Shown: positions 1-12,768, numbered from the stretch's first letter. The stretch: DNA of 64,000 bases from Girardinichthys multiradiatus (GCF_021462225.1 NC_061797.1:34808147-34872146), one strand, 5' to 3'. The notes: generated from the letters alone by a model not told the origin. Made by a program: numbers and translations.

Positions 1-656
1 CTGAATAAACTCAGGATTTGCAAGGAGTTAGATAAAGCCACTAACCTTCTCAGTCTGGGGATGAGGCACAGAATCCAGAGGAGGATGTGATCCAGACAGT
101 TAATGAGGAAGCGTCCAACAGACTGAAGTCGGATTGCTGACTGATCCAAATCCTCCGAGGAATCAGCTGAAGCTGTGACAGGAACAGAGAGAGCTGTGAT
201 TGTCCTCTTGACAATAATTCCAGGCGGACTAGAGAGCCAGGCGGGCTCAGGCTGAATAAACCAGTGGTTATGCTGAGGCGTAAATCCAGGGACAGAAACA
301 GGGTCAAATTCCAGGGCTAGAGGCATCAGACAAGGGGCAGGCAGAGGCAGAAAACCAGAGGCAGAAAACAGAGTTGAAATCCAGAAATCCAAACCGTCAG
401 AAAAGGGGTAGGCAAGAAGGCAAAATCCGTGAGGCAAGGCAAGGTCAGAGAACAAGATCAGTCAGGAAGGAACGCTGGATAACTACTCACAAATGTTTTC
501 GAAAATCTGGCTCCGCCTGCTTGTCAGATGGCTGTATATAACTTCAGCTCCACAGGTGTGTGGCATGACGGTGATTGTGCAGCAGCGGATCGGTGAAGCA
601 GACGAGTTGATTGCATGAATGAGAGCAGAGCAGGCAGACGGGCCAGAATCATAACA
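1..656 (-). mobile_element. Gypsy-type LTR, minus strand, cut by window edge
   Basis: Read on the minus strand, this stretch begins TGTTATGATTCTGG near position 656, as does the LTR at 55727 on the plus strand. The two share several blocks: the start, the run around CAGCGTTCCTTCCTG followed by a CCTTGCCTTGCC-like run, and a block beginning GTTAGTGGCTTT near the far end. They differ clearly elsewhere, so they are related but distinct copies. No gag or pol coding sequence is visible here, so it is either a solo LTR or the outer LTR of an element extending left of the window. The open frames at 50-307 and 483-683 lie inside the LTR and are not taken as genes. Confidence 0.65.
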
Positions 657-1217
657 GTATAAACCGGCCAAGGGGCAAATCAATCCAGAGCCATAGTGAT
701 TGCTTTTAAATTAATTTTCTGAAATTTCTCTTGGTTACTTCGGGTCATAGACCAAACACATCTTAGGAAATGGTAGAGGCAATAAAGTCAAAATAAATGT
801 TCCCACTTAAAACAACAGCATGAGTAATGGTTCATTTTTCCTGTGTAATAAAGTATACAAAATCAAACTAAGACAGTTAGGAACAATTGGCAACTATGCT
901 GTAAAGTGATGGAAGACAACTTGTTGAAATAAACAACTATTGTAAATTTTGTACATTTACTTTATTGCATGTGTCGATCCAAGTAAAAACAAATGTGTAC
1001 GTTTGACATTTTGAGAACCTCACAGCTGGTCTCCAGGAAAATCGGATGGTCCACTCTTTTTGTTGTCTTGGCCTTATTCGTTGTGTAGACAGTTAGAGCA
1101 GAACTGCTCAGCTAATTAACACACCAAATGGGAACTAATCACATGCCAAGTGCTCTAATAAAAATGAAAGTCAGTGGTAAAAAGAACTCACCACAGGGGA
1201 TAGAAGGGATGTTTGAA
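657..1217. other. AT-rich, no gene recognised
   Basis: No coding region, transposon end or RNA gene could be recognised between the LTR and the GT repeat. Confidence 0.5.
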
Positions 1218-1303
1218 GATGAGTATGTGTGTTTGTGTGTGTGTGTGTGTGTGTGTATGTGTGTGCCAGGAGAGAGTGTGCCAGGAAAGAGAGAGAGAGA
1301 GAG
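1218..1303. repeat. (GT)n and (GA)n microsatellite
   Basis: A GT dinucleotide run with small interruptions is followed by a shorter GA run ending near 1303. Open frames across it are artefacts of the simple repeat. Confidence 0.9.
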
Positions 1304-2604
1304 TATCACTTACCCTGGAACAGTATAAGATGGTGACATTTAGATGGTCTCTACTTAAGAAAAATACATTTTTACTTTTAGGTCAGGAACAGGGGCTATA
1401 ATTTACTGCAATTTATATGTGTGCAAACAAGTTACAAAATAAAAAAAATCAACCACCCCCACAGCAACCTGAAACATTAGGGCAACCAAGATATTTTCGA
1501 GGTTGAAAATTTCACAGGAAAAAACACATAAAGTCTCATAAAGTTGCATCAGTATATCACGCTGCAGAGACGCAATTATTATGGCAACATCACTACACAG
1601 AACACCTACTACACTAAATAGGAATTAATACACAGAGGTTGTTCTAATTTAAAGGTGATCTTAATTGCATTTTCTTCTGTAGCTCTAGGCCTGGATATGT
1701 TTATTATACCCTGTCACACTAATGCGTATGAGTCTTTTGTTTGATGACATTAGAGGGCATGATGCCACATTGCCTTCCGATGCAAAATACACATTTTGAT
1801 CACCACATAGGTTAGCCTGCAACAGAAGCTTTTGGACTTATTGAAAAATGTCACCACATGACCAAGGAAGCTCTCACGTCATGTAGAGTGCAAAAATATA
1901 CAACTGCTGCATAATTAATCCAGCTGCTTCTCAAAAATTACAACAATGGCCCAATAAGAACATCACTTAATCTGATATTACAGTTTGTGATCATTTTACT
2001 CACCTGGTTGGATCTGGGTGCTGTAAACTGAAAGTGAAATGAATGCCCTCGCTTACTATCTAATTAATTTGGTGAACAATTGAGCACTTAGGGACACTGA
2101 CAGAGCATTGAAATTCCATTTCCAGATGGTCAGTTGATCCTCAGAATTCCACCCCATTGATGTCGGTTTACAGGACATCAAAAGAAACGCACACTTAAAA
2201 GACATCACAGGACCGGTGTTCCACAAAATTTCCTCATTCCCTCACGCTTAGACCTACACATCTTTTCTTAAAAAGTCAGCATACAAGCCAAGGTAGAAAC
2301 CCGTGTGACAGTAGCTGTAGACATTTATTTTTTCTCACCATTTGAATCCTTTGGCTGACCTCAGACCAGGTCAGGAAGACCTCATATCTAACTGTTGCAA
2401 GCCACTGCTACAATCAACATAACATATTTAGATTTATCAACAGTCGACATTTCAGGAACCAATAAAAAAGAAATGCCAGACATATTTATTAAAACATCCA
2501 GTCTGGAAACAGTTTTTATTGGATTACAATTAAATTAATGTTTAACACAACAATATTTTTTCATCCATTAAACAATCTTTGAGTGAAGGTCCCTCAGGTA
2601 TCAG
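1304..2604. other. Non-coding, nothing recognised
   Basis: AT-rich sequence with short open frames only. No repeat family or exon was recognised. Confidence 0.45.
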
Positions 2605-2825
<221 letters not shown>

Positions 2826-4393
2826 CAGGTCCTTCTCAAAATATTAGCATATTGTGATAAAGTTAATTATTTTCCATAATGTCATGTTGAAAATTTAACA
2901 TTAATATATTTTAGATTCATTGCACACTAACTGAAATATTTCAGGTCTTTTATTGTCTTAATATGGATGATTTTGGCATACAGCTCATGAAAACCCAAAA
3001 TTCTTATCTCACAAAATTAGCATATTTCATCCGACCAATAAAAGAAAAGTGTTTTTAATACAAAAAACGTCAACCATCAAATAATCATGTACAGTGATGC
3101 ACTCAATACTTGGTCGGGAATCCTTTGGCAGAAATGACTGCTTCAATGCGGCGTGGCATGGAGGCAATCAGCCTGTGGCACTGCTGAGGTCTTATGGAGG
3201 CACAGGATGCTTCGATAGCGGCCTTTAGCTCATCCAGAGTGTTGGGTCTTGAGTCTCTCAACGTTCTCTTCACAATATCCCACAGATTCTCTATGGGGTT
3301 CAGGTCAGGAGAGTTGGCAGGCCAATTGAGCACAGTGACACCATGGTCAGTAAACCATTTACCAGTGGTTTTGGCACTGTGAGCAGGTGCCAGGTCGTGC
3401 TGAAAAATGAAATCTTCATCTCCATAAAGCTTTTCAGCAGATGGAAGCATGAAGTGCTCCGAAATCTCCTGATAGCTAGCTGCATTGACCCTGCCCTTGA
3501 TAAAACACAGTGGACCAACACCAGCAGCTGACACGGCACCCCAGACCATCACTGACTGTGGGTACTTGACACTAGACTTCTGGCATTTTGGCATTTCCTT
3601 CTCCCCAGTCTTCCTCCAGACTTTGGCACCTTGATTTCTGAATGACATGCAGAATTTGCTTTCATCCGAAAAAAGTACTTTGGACCACTGAGCAACAGTC
3701 CAGTGCTGCTTCTCTGTAGCCCAGGTCTGGGGAATGCGGCACCTGTAGCCCATTTCCTGCACACGCCTGTGCACGGTGGCTCTGGATGTTTCTACTCCAG
3801 ACTCAGTCCACTGCTTCCGCAGGTCCCCCAAGGTCTGGAATCGGCCTTTCTCCAAAATCTTCCTCAGGGTCCAGTCACCTCTTCTCGTTGTGCAGCGTTT
3901 TCTGCCACACTTTTTCCTTCCCACAGACTTCCCACTGAGGTGCCTTGATACAGCACTCTGGGAACAGCCTATTCGTTCAGAAATTTATTTCCGTGTCTTA
4001 CCCTCTTGCTTGAGGGTGTCAACAGTGGCCTTCTGGACAGCAGTCAGGTCGGCAGTCTTACCCATGATTGGGGTTTTGAGTGATGAACCAGGATGGGAGT
4101 TTTAAAGGCCCCAGGAATCTTTTGCAGGTGTTTAGAGTTAACTCGTTGATTCAGATGATTAGGTTCATAGCTCGTTTAGAGACCCTTTTAATGATATGCT
4201 AATTTTGTGAGATAGGAATTTTGGGTTTTCATGAGCTGTATGCCACAATCATCCGTATTAAGACAATAAAAGACCGGAAATATTTCAGTTAGTGTGCAAT
4301 AAATCTAAAATATATGAATGTTAAATTTTTATCATGACATTATGGAAAATAAAGAACTTTATCACAATATGCTAATATTTTGAGAAGGACCTG
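2826..4393 (-). mobile_element. Tc1-like DNA transposon, nearly full length
   Basis: The element starts CAGGTCCTTCTCAAAATATT and ends with its reverse complement. The inverted terminal repeats are about 200 bp, at roughly 2826-3030 and 4187-4393, with a few mismatches. TA dinucleotides flank it at 2824-2825 and 4394-4395, the target-site duplication expected of the Tc1/mariner superfamily. The 1,568-bp length fits a complete Tc1 element. The transposase runs on the minus strand. The inner TIR copies differ slightly from each other, so the insertion is not brand new. Confidence 0.95.
3103..4065 (-). pseudogene. Tc1 transposase with one nonsense codon and a short deletion
   Basis: This is the cut-and-paste transposase. 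The start codon at 4065 opens an N-terminal paired-like helix-turn-helix region. A TAA stop at 3985-3987 replaces what is normally a glutamate codon just before ISERIGCSQSAVS. The open frame then runs without a break to 3103. The catalytic triad is visible: D in FSDESKF, D in FQHDLAPAH and E in [12 protein letters not shown]. The frame is about 320 codons against about 340 in relatives. The missing 20 or so residues appear to lie between GYRCRIP and the WATEKQHW stretch, ahead of the first catalytic D. The copy is therefore inactive, although most of the catalytic domain is intact. Confidence 0.93.
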
Positions 4394-4394
4394 T

Positions 4395-4474
<80 letters not shown>
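4394..4474. repeat. (CA)n followed by (TA)n microsatellite
   Basis: A CA run with one interruption to about 4442, then a TA run to 4474. It begins at the right-hand TA of the Tc1 element. Confidence 0.95.
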
Positions 4475-4477
<3 letters not shown>

Positions 4478-4721
4478 CTGTAGCAGCTTCAACTATTCTG
4501 TAAACATGTTCCACAAGCTTTAGGTATGTGTTCATAGTCAGGTGACAAAACCAGAATTGCAGCCTTCGCTCTAATTCATCCTAAATGTGTTCAAGAACGT
4601 TGAGGTCAGGTTAAGGTGCAGGGCAGTCGAGTTTCTCCACACTGAACTGTATACACCGGCAGCCATGGAAGTGATTTGGTGGGTTGACCACCCTTTGGTA
4701 GTGTGACCAAATCACACAACA
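4475..4721 (-). mobile_element. Decayed Tc1-like fragment
   Basis: Sequence such as GCAGCTTCAACTATTCTG and TTGAGGTCAGG resembles the minus-strand transposase end of the Tc1-like family also present at 52327-53150. The middle is missing, and the copy lies between two TA microsatellites (4442-4474 and 4720-4738). No usable reading frame remains. Confidence 0.6.
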
Positions 4722-4739
4722 TATATATATATATATATT
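4720..4739. repeat. (TA)n short microsatellite
   Basis: About nine AT units closing the right side of the Tc1 fragment. Confidence 0.85.
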
Positions 4740-5800
4740 GACAGTAATAGATTTGAAAAATGTTTAGTTCTTGAATCCACTGAAGAGCTTTTTCTGACTA
4801 CCTCGGAGATTTGGACAATTTACCACTGAATTGATGCAAAGAACCTGCAGACAGTCTTAATAAATAAATTATATAAATAAAAGTGCATCAAACTAACAAT
4901 TCCTGGATATGTTTTAGAATATGTTTCCAGCCTTGCTCTTTCTTATGGTTGTATTTTGAGTAATTGTTTATTTTATTTTAAATACAACCAGCTATTGGTT
5001 AAGCTGTTATGGCTCCAGGCATTTTTTTGGAGCTTGTTTTATACCAAAGTTACTTACTATTTACTAGGAGACAACAACCTGAGGTGTTTAGTGGGTTAAG
5101 GCCGAGCCCCGGAGTTAGTGAAAGCTGTACAGCTCTGTTAGCTATGGCTCACTGCCTGCAAGGTTTTATATCCATTACTTCCAGTTGTTATACCTCATCC
5201 AGAATTTATGGAATATGAACATAGATTTTCTCCTTTCTATGTGGTTACATGCAAACATTCCTGCTGTCCCAGGCAATGCAAACAGCTATTATTTACTCTG
5301 TGATTTATTTATGCATTAATTCTTTTAAGCTTTTTCTTACATCCATTTCCCAGAGAGTGGAGGATGACAGGGCAGATTAATTTGTGAAGAGGGTTGCTGT
5401 GTCCAGTCCATGCACTGTCCCACTCACACAGCAGTATTCCCAAACACACTCAGTTGTGAAATGCTCACACAAAACTGTTAAAACCATAATACACAGATAA
5501 TGTGAACAGGAAAAAAAACTACGCTACAAGGTCAATTCTGTTATTACTTCAGCCTATTTTCAGCAGAGCAGACCTCCCTCACAGGAACTGGCCTATCTGA
5601 AGGTTTTATCTCGAATAGAATAGCTTAAGTGAAACTCACTCTTCCACTGGGAGCATTTTTTCTCTCTACGAAAGTGTGGTTTTGCACTTACTATGTGCAT
5701 TTGCAGAGACTCACTCTTGTCGTTGTGTGTGTACTTGTTAACTATTGTGTGTAATACATGTTTTTGTTGTATAGATTTCTACTACTATCCCATGTTCCCT
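4740..5800. other. Non-coding, nothing recognised
   Basis: AT-rich sequence. A 69-codon open frame at 5009-5218 has no recognisable domain. It may be old repeat or plain intergenic DNA. Confidence 0.4.
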
Positions 5801-6054
5801 GTCCAGTTACTCATGCTTTTTATGAAGTGGCTGAAATTGTATCTAAAATTGGATCTCATGAAGTTAATGAAGCACCCATTCTGATGGAATCAACGCCTCC
5901 GAACTACAATTGTCTTTGTGAGAGCAGACAGCAAAGAAAAGATGGAGGGGCGGCCACTTTGTTTAAAGATTCACTAAAGTGTAAAAATACATTTCTGAGC
6001 AAATTTGACTCTTTTTAAGATTTGGCTCTCCGGGTAAAGAGCCCGGTCTGAAAC

Positions 6055-7815
6055 ATGTTCTTGAATATTTACAGGCCTCCTAAGTCCAAAACAAACTTTT
6101 TCAGTGATTTTGATGAGCTTGTATCTGTGATAGGTGATGTGATATCTGATGATGCCCTATCTGACCACTTTTCTGTTATTTTTGAAACCATCATCTCCAT
6201 TGACTCAGTCAGCCAAAGAGACATTATAAGAAAACACTTTAAGGACGGTGCTGCTGAGAGCTTTAACCAGATTTACTCTTTTACCTCCACGTTGCCCTGT
6301 AACACTGTTGATGAGCTCGTAGATAACTTTCATTCTAAAATCTCGGACATCATTGATTCAGTTGCTCCAATTAAAGTGAAAGTCGTTTCTGGGAAGAAAA
6401 AGTCTCCATGGAGAAGTGCTCCACCAGTCAGAAGTAAAAAAAGGGAGTCTCGAAAAGCTGACCACAGGTGGCGAAAGGCTAATCTCCAGGTTCACTATAT
6501 TATCTCTAAAGAGAGACTATACAGATATAACCTACAACTGAAAAATGCAAGGGAATCTTTCTTTTCTGAGATCATCAGCAAAATCATTAACAATGCTTTC
6601 TCCAACTAGAACTTATTTTGACAAAATTTCCCAATATCACCAACTAAACCACAAAAACTTAGAAGAAATTGTACACCAACTAAGCTCTTCTTCCTGCTGT
6701 CTCGATGTTTTACCCACACCTTTCCTTAAGAAAGCTTTGGCTGTCATAACATCTGATTTAAGTCAAATAATAAAAACATCCCTTTTGTCAGGTGTTTTCC
6801 CATAGGCCCTAAAAACAGCAATCATCAAACTGCTGTTGAAAAAGAGCCACTTGAACAAGGTGCTACTGCAGAACTACAGGCCTATCTCAAACCTCCCCTT
6901 CATCAGTAAGATTATTGAAAAAGCTGTGTTTCAATAGTTAAACAACTTCCTAACGATGACCAGCTGCTTCGATGTCTTTGAGTCAGGTTTCCGTGCTCAC
7001 CACAGTACAGAGACTGCTCTTGTCAAGGTGTTCAATGACATCTGTATAAATGCAGACTGTGGAAGAACCACAGTGCTGGTATTATTGGACCTTAGTGCAG
7101 CAATCAACACTGTTGAGCACTCCATTTTATTAGAGCGCCTGGAAAACTGGGTTGGCCTTTTTTGTGTCAGTAGGTAACTTTACATCAGAGACCACAAGAA
7201 TCACATGTGGCGTTCCCCAAGGGTCCATCTTAGGACCCCTCCTATTCAATATCTACATGCTCCCCCTAACTCAGATTATAATAAACAACATCAGTTATCA
7301 TAACTATGCAGACGACACACAGCTGTACATTACAATGTCACCAGGTGACTATGAACCCATTCAAGTGCTTGGTAAATGCTTAGAAGAAATCAAAAATTTT
7401 CTTCAACTGAATCAAAACAAAACTGAATTAATAATCTTTGGACAAAAGGAAGAGCGTTTAAAAGTTAGCACACAGCTTCAGTTAATACAGCTAGAAACCA
7501 CCAGTCAGGCTCGAAATCTGGGTGTAGTGATGGACTCTGACCTGAACCTTCCAGGCACATATAAAGCAGTAACAAGGTCGAACTTCTATCACCTAAAAAA
7601 CATCTCCAGGATTAAAGGACTAATGTTTCAGCAGGACCTTGAAAACTAATTCTTGCGTTCATCTTTTGTAGAATTGTCTTCACAGGTCTGCCTAAAAAGT
7701 CGATCAGACAGCTGCAGTTGATCCAGAACGCTGCTGCCCGCGTCCTCACTAGAACTGAGAAAGTGGAGCACATCGCCCCAGTTCTAAAATCCTTACACTG
7801 GCTCTCTGACTTCTG
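6055..7815 (+). pseudogene. L2-type LINE ORF2 (endonuclease-reverse transcriptase) remnant
   Basis: This is the polyprotein that nicks target DNA and copies the LINE RNA. Reverse transcriptase motifs appear in order: FESGFRAHHSTETALVKV, motif A VLVLLDLSAAINTVEH, motif B CGVPQGSILGPLLFNIYM, motif C NYADDTQLYI with the YADD box intact, and FLQLNQNKTELIIFG. A further C-terminal block (IRQLQLIQNAAARVLTR) follows near 7705. Breaks include an in-frame stop at 6803-6805, another near 6935, a small deletion with frameshift near 7150 that removes the segment between LENWVG and FVSVGNF, and a frameshift near 7645. It cannot encode a working enzyme. Confidence 0.88.
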
Positions 7816-8260
7816 TTAGTCTATAAATCACTGAATGGCTTAGCACCAAAATACATTACAGACTTGTTGTCAGTGTATCAACCACCCAGACCTCTCAGGT
7901 CATCTGGCTCAAATCTACTCTGCATACCCAGAACTAGAACCAAACATGTAGAAGCAGCTTTAGTTCTTATGCTCCACTAATCTGGAATAAACTCCTAGAA
8001 AACTGTAAAAGCGCTGGAACCCTAAGATGCTTTAAATCAAGGTTAAAAACTTAACAATGTAGAAAGGTATGAGTTAGTCAGAGTTTAGTCCTGCCCAGGC
8101 TAACTTCTATCCTGCCCAGTCATAGGTTTTGAGGAACACAGAGACAGTTTTGTTTGTTCTGCTTCGCCACGGATCACTGTTTGTTCAGCAGAGGACAGAA
8201 TGGTCCCAGTAGCTTCAAAGACTGCGATTCATATCACCCTTTGAACCTAGGGGGGAATGT

Positions 8261-9029
8261 TGGACCACTTGTTTCTGAATATTGGACTACTTGCACGGTG
8301 CGGGACGCCACCAGGCCTCCTGGTGTTTTCGGCCATTTTGTGTCCAGGACATTGCGACTAATATGACGGGATACCCCAAGTCTGATGTCACAGGGCGCTA
8401 TATATGGAGGCACCCATTTTGAACACCCCGCCTTCAGCTGGAGACCGGACCTGCAACTGAAGCGCATCACTTCTGCAGAAGGATTTCATTTATTCTCTCT
8501 TGTTGAACAACGAACAATTCCTAACTGAGGTTTCTGGAATGAGAAGGCCAGAAATTTCACTTCGCCGATCGAAGACGTGAGCTTAACACGTAACTAAGAA
8601 CACGGAGTTTCAAGGAGAGGAACTGCTACCGTGTTTCATCCCAAGTCGACTTTGACTCACAGTTAACCTCCTGTGATTTAATAAATATTCACATAGATGG
8701 TAACAGAAGGCGTTTTGTGTTTATTTTGTGCAAAAGTGATTTGTCAGTCAAGATAAGGTTATAAGTTCCACACGCTTCGGCAGAAACGGTCGATTAAACA
8801 GAGACATCTCCGGTAATAGTTATTAATTATTACGGAGTATTTAACGGTTGTAATTGTCAAAGGCGTTGAGCCACAATTACAACACCAGAAACATCTCTGG
8901 TCTCGATTCATAAATGAGGATTTTGGTTAAGAAATTGATTTAGTCAAATTATGATTTTTAATTATAATTATTGATCAAGATTAATCAATCAATAATCATA
9001 ACTCCCAAAATTTGTTTAGAGTGGCCTTT
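8261..9029 (+). mobile_element. LTR-like insertion (probable solo LTR) inside the L2 3' region
   Basis: About 770 bp separates the L2 coding end from the L2 tail. GAATGT occurs at 8255-8260 and again at 9030-9035, a candidate 6-bp target duplication. The insert has a TATA-like box (GCTATATATGGAGG, 8398-8411) and an AATAAA signal near 8680. It is more CpG-rich than its surroundings. No protein is encoded. An alternative reading of the ends (TGTT at 8259, AACA at 9047) gives the canonical TG...CA termini but no matching target duplication, so the exact borders are open. Confidence 0.55.
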
Positions 9030-9285
9030 GAATGTGTTATCTAAACATTATTAGTTAAGTTTCAGGCCAACTGTCCTTTCATTTTCTTATCAATTATTTT
9101 ATCGTTAATTTCTATTTAATTTATTTTTTTATTATCATCTTTTTAATTATTCATTTTTTATTCTCTTTAATTATTTTATTACCTTTATGCCACTGCAATG
9201 TACTTTTCCTATTATATCTCTTTTTCTTTTTTTTTATGTACAGCACTTTGAATTGTCTTTTGCCTCTGAAATGTGCTATATAAAT

Positions 9286-9321
9286 AAACTTGCCTTGCCT
9301 TGCCTTGCCTTGCCTTGCCTA
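9286..9321 (+). repeat. (CTTGC)n tail of the L2 LINE
   Basis: About six pentanucleotide units directly after the TATAAATAAA block. This is the usual 3' terminus of fish L2 elements and marks the end of the insertion. Confidence 0.9.
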
Positions 9322-10595
9322 CTAACGTCATGGCTTTGCAAAGAGATTGATTGTTTCAAACTAGCCTTGGAGTATAAAACAATCTTTGCAGAACTGTATT
9401 AAATTTTTATCAAAAGCAGATACCAAAGAAACACTGTAAATTTAGAGAGTTTGCTCTTCTTTTTGTCTTGGCTGTGTAGCTGCTGGACATAAGTGTGCAA
9501 ATGTGAAGTAACTTTGTCAGAGTCAGATCATTTTTACGTATAACCCAGCCATAATTAAAGCACATCCACTGGCATTACATTTTAGCAATCAGCTTGGCTT
9601 TTTAAGATTAGGGTAACCCTGCTTTAGTAATAGTTTACTGGAAACAGACTGAAAGAACAACTCCAAAGGGAATCAAATAAGTATGAAAGTCTACCACTCA
9701 CTGTCAGCATGCATAATGCAAATATTTAGCATTCTAAACTTTTTGTTCTATGTTTATAGTGTTATCAATAAAAGATAGTAATGCATTACAGAGAATTACA
9801 GAGATGATTTCTTTATCCACATCCACTTTTGCCATAGTGGTGACTGCAGTCTTAAGCTGAATTTAAAACTGTTTTGAGACTTTAAGTTAGTTTCTTCAAA
9901 AAATTTCAATGCATTATCCTTACCAACCTGAATAAACTTTAGGTTGATATCACTTGAACTTTAGAGAAAAAAAGATAGAAGATTGGATTGGAACTGATAA
10001 TTTGTTTTCAAATCCAAAAGACCAAATTATTGTTCATTTGTTTATTTCAATATTATGTGAGAAATGCAGACATGTCACATACATGCACTAAATGGCAGCA
10101 GTGAGATGAGGAGGTTGATACACGAACACTCTCAGTCTTTTCAGGATTTGCTATTCTTAAGCATAGATAATGCAGCTGTAAACAAACCGTGAAGTAGGAA
10201 GCAAGTGTTGGATCACACACACAGCACACACTCCTACAAACACACACTCCTCCAGGTTTTGTGGATAGGCATTTAATGTTGGTGAATTCAGCTTTGTTCC
10301 TTAAGGTTTTCTTTGGAATTTCATTACCTTTACTCTGTTTTATCGATCCTGGTATGTACACTACGCTAAACAGCTGCTAAATTATTCACTCTGGCTAAAT
10401 AGGGTTGTTCCATTATTCAGGAGTGTGGCACAGTGTAATTAATATTGTAGAGATATGTGACAGACTGGGTGGCATTTCACTTAGTGAAAGCACTTCGTTT
10501 GCCCTCCATTTTCACTTTCTCTCCTCATCTTTGTCACAGTCTTCTTTGTGTTCACCTGGCCTGTCCTCTGGTTTTGGATAGGCATCCTTCATTTA
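9322..10595. other. Non-coding, nothing recognised
   Basis: AT-rich sequence. The 102-codon minus-strand open frame at 10053-10361 has no recognisable domain and is treated as chance. Confidence 0.4.
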
Positions 10596-10680
10596 TATCT
10601 TCTGAAGTCAGAATCAGAATTAGTTTTTTCGGCTAAGTTTGTGTGCACAACCAAGTAATTTCATTTTGGTTTCACAAACT
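10596..10680. repeat. Short LINE/SINE-tail-like fragment
   Basis: A GTCAGAATCAGAATTAG run followed by a TTTGTGTGCACAACCAAG-like block resembles the end of a common fish retroposon. The family is not certain. Confidence 0.4.
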
Positions 10681-12109
10681 CTCCCATTTGTGTTCTCCTA
10701 AATATACTTTTCTTTCCTGCTTTTACTTTTATTCTATTTGAACTGAATTTTCTCCCTTGAGGAATCTGTTTTTCTGTTGTGTAGACAAGTAAAATGTAAA
10801 CTTTTACCACCTGGAAATTTTCCCAGGTTGTAGATGAATCAACCTGCTCTTACTTTAAAAACTCTGTGGCTCTGTTCAGATAAAATTCTAGATTTTCTTT
10901 TTTTTTTTTACTTTAGCGCATTGTCATAAAACTCCAATTTAGCTTAAAGACAGTGTCTGTGCTGTGATTTCTGCTAGATTTACATGCCAATGATGAGTTG
11001 GGGAGAAAATTAAAAGTGGCAGACTGTCTCAGTGGTTTTCTCCAAAGGCTTCAGCTCGGCTTCCTTTACTTTGTCATGCCAGTGGTGCTGCTACACAAGA
11101 CAAACTAGATCCCAAGGGCCAACATTGTGAATTCTCTGCTCAGTGAAGTGGTAAAGGTTAAAAGTCTATACATTTGTTGCTTGTCTGTTGTTATGTCTGA
11201 AACATAGCTATTTTAAGTGATAAAACATCCAAGGTAACTGCTTTATGAAATAAATTGTGCGTGCTCAACTGGACCAATACAAGAAGAAAATTTAAATGCT
11301 TTAACTAAATTAATCTCTATAGTTTTTAGCATGATTAGCAGTAGGGATGAAAAATAAAACAGCTTCTGCATCTTAATTTCAATAACATTTACATATTTAT
11401 TAGTTTATTTATTTAGAGCTCCTGCTTTGATTCTGAATCCTTTAACTGTTTTTCATTAGATTTTTATTTGTTTCTTGATAATTTATTAATGTCTTTGTTT
11501 TTAGTGCTAGCATTTTTCTTTTGTCTTTCTCCCCTCACTTGTTTCCTAAACATAATCAAACATTGATTTATTTTTGCTTTACTGCTTCATCTGGACTCCT
11601 TCCTATTTCTGAAAGGGTTCCCTCTTTCAAGTTTCTATGTGAATAATTCTGACAGTGCAAAGCAGGCGTCCAACTTTCTGTCTTCAAGATGGTTGCTAAA
11701 AGGAGGCCAAACATATTTTTTCTCCCTTGACAAGCCTCTTTATTGTAGACAGACATGCAGATTTAATATATATTTATTAATATTTTTAGAGAAACTAAGT
11801 TATTATATAGGTTTCACGCACCAAAAAATCTCTGATCTCTGAAACTGAGCTTGACCCGTACATACAGTATAATATGACTTTTTGCTTCTGTCAATCAAAG
11901 TTGAATCTAATGCTAATAAGAACAAAAAAGCTATTTTTTTCATAAATAGAATGAAGGTTTTATGAATCTCAGCTATGTTTGAAAGGTTTCTGGTCATTGT
12001 TAAATCAACTTAAATGTTTGACTTCTCGAAGTATTTTAGATGTTTAGCAAGAGATTCCTCAAAAAAGCCTACCAATCTGCACATTGGCATGTGAACGTGT
12101 GCACTTTTG
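10681..12109. other. Non-coding, nothing recognised
   Basis: AT-rich. Short open frames only, with no conserved motif and no repeat that could be named. Confidence 0.4.
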
Positions 12110-12768
12110 TCAAGTCAAGTTTATTTATATAGCACTTTTCAGCAACAAGGCACTCAAAGCGCTGTACATGAGGAAAAACATTACAATGATACAGAAAATC
12201 AAACAACAGAAAAACAAATCAAATGACATTAATAATCCTTGGGAATTTACTGGTAAGAGCTGGTTCTAATCCAATCTTTCTAATAGAGGTAATTAGCTAA
12301 TTAAGTCCTCTGTGGTAAGGAATTTATCCTGTGCTAGTAGAAAAATGACAATATTAATCCTTGAGGTTGCTGGTTTGAGGCAGTTGTGGTCCCATCATTA
12401 AAATAGTAACAGTCATGGGCACTCACTGAAGTCTAAGTAGAGAAGCTGGATCACTGGTATAAAACAGTTCAGGTCCAAACGTCTTAAATACTAATAATAT
12501 TTGGCTTTCACTGGTATGAAATAGTTGTAATACAATCCTTCTAAGAAATCTAAAAATCTCTGGTTATTGGTGTAAAAACAGCTTTAGTCCAAAGTTTCAA
12601 ATACTAATAATATTTGGCTTTCACTGGTAATCCTTCTGAGAAATCTGAAAATCTGTGTGAAAATTAATGAAATCACACATTTAGGTAAAGTAAGATAGGA
12701 AAAAAAAAAAAATCATATTTCAGACTCTATTCTTAGCAGAATACAGTCTGAAGTAGTACAAAAAAACC

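Larger units (their letters stand above)
5800..9321 (+). mobile_element. L2-type LINE, degenerate, interrupted by an LTR-like insertion
   Basis: An endonuclease-domain remnant (NIYRPPK near 6064-6084, SDHFSVIFE near 6158-6184) is followed by reverse transcriptase, then a 3' region that ends in the typical fish L2 tail (9230-9321: a CAGCACTTTGAATTG block, AAATGTGCTATATAAATAAA, then CTTGC repeats). The 3' region is split at 8261-9029 by an unrelated LTR-like insert. Between the endonuclease pieces the GDFN-type block is missing, so the element is internally deleted as well as mutated. Confidence 0.85.

Noticed and set aside
10053..10361. 102-codon minus-strand open frame
   Set aside because: No recognisable domain, cysteine/serine-rich composition near CA-rich sequence, and no splice or promoter context. 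Probably chance.
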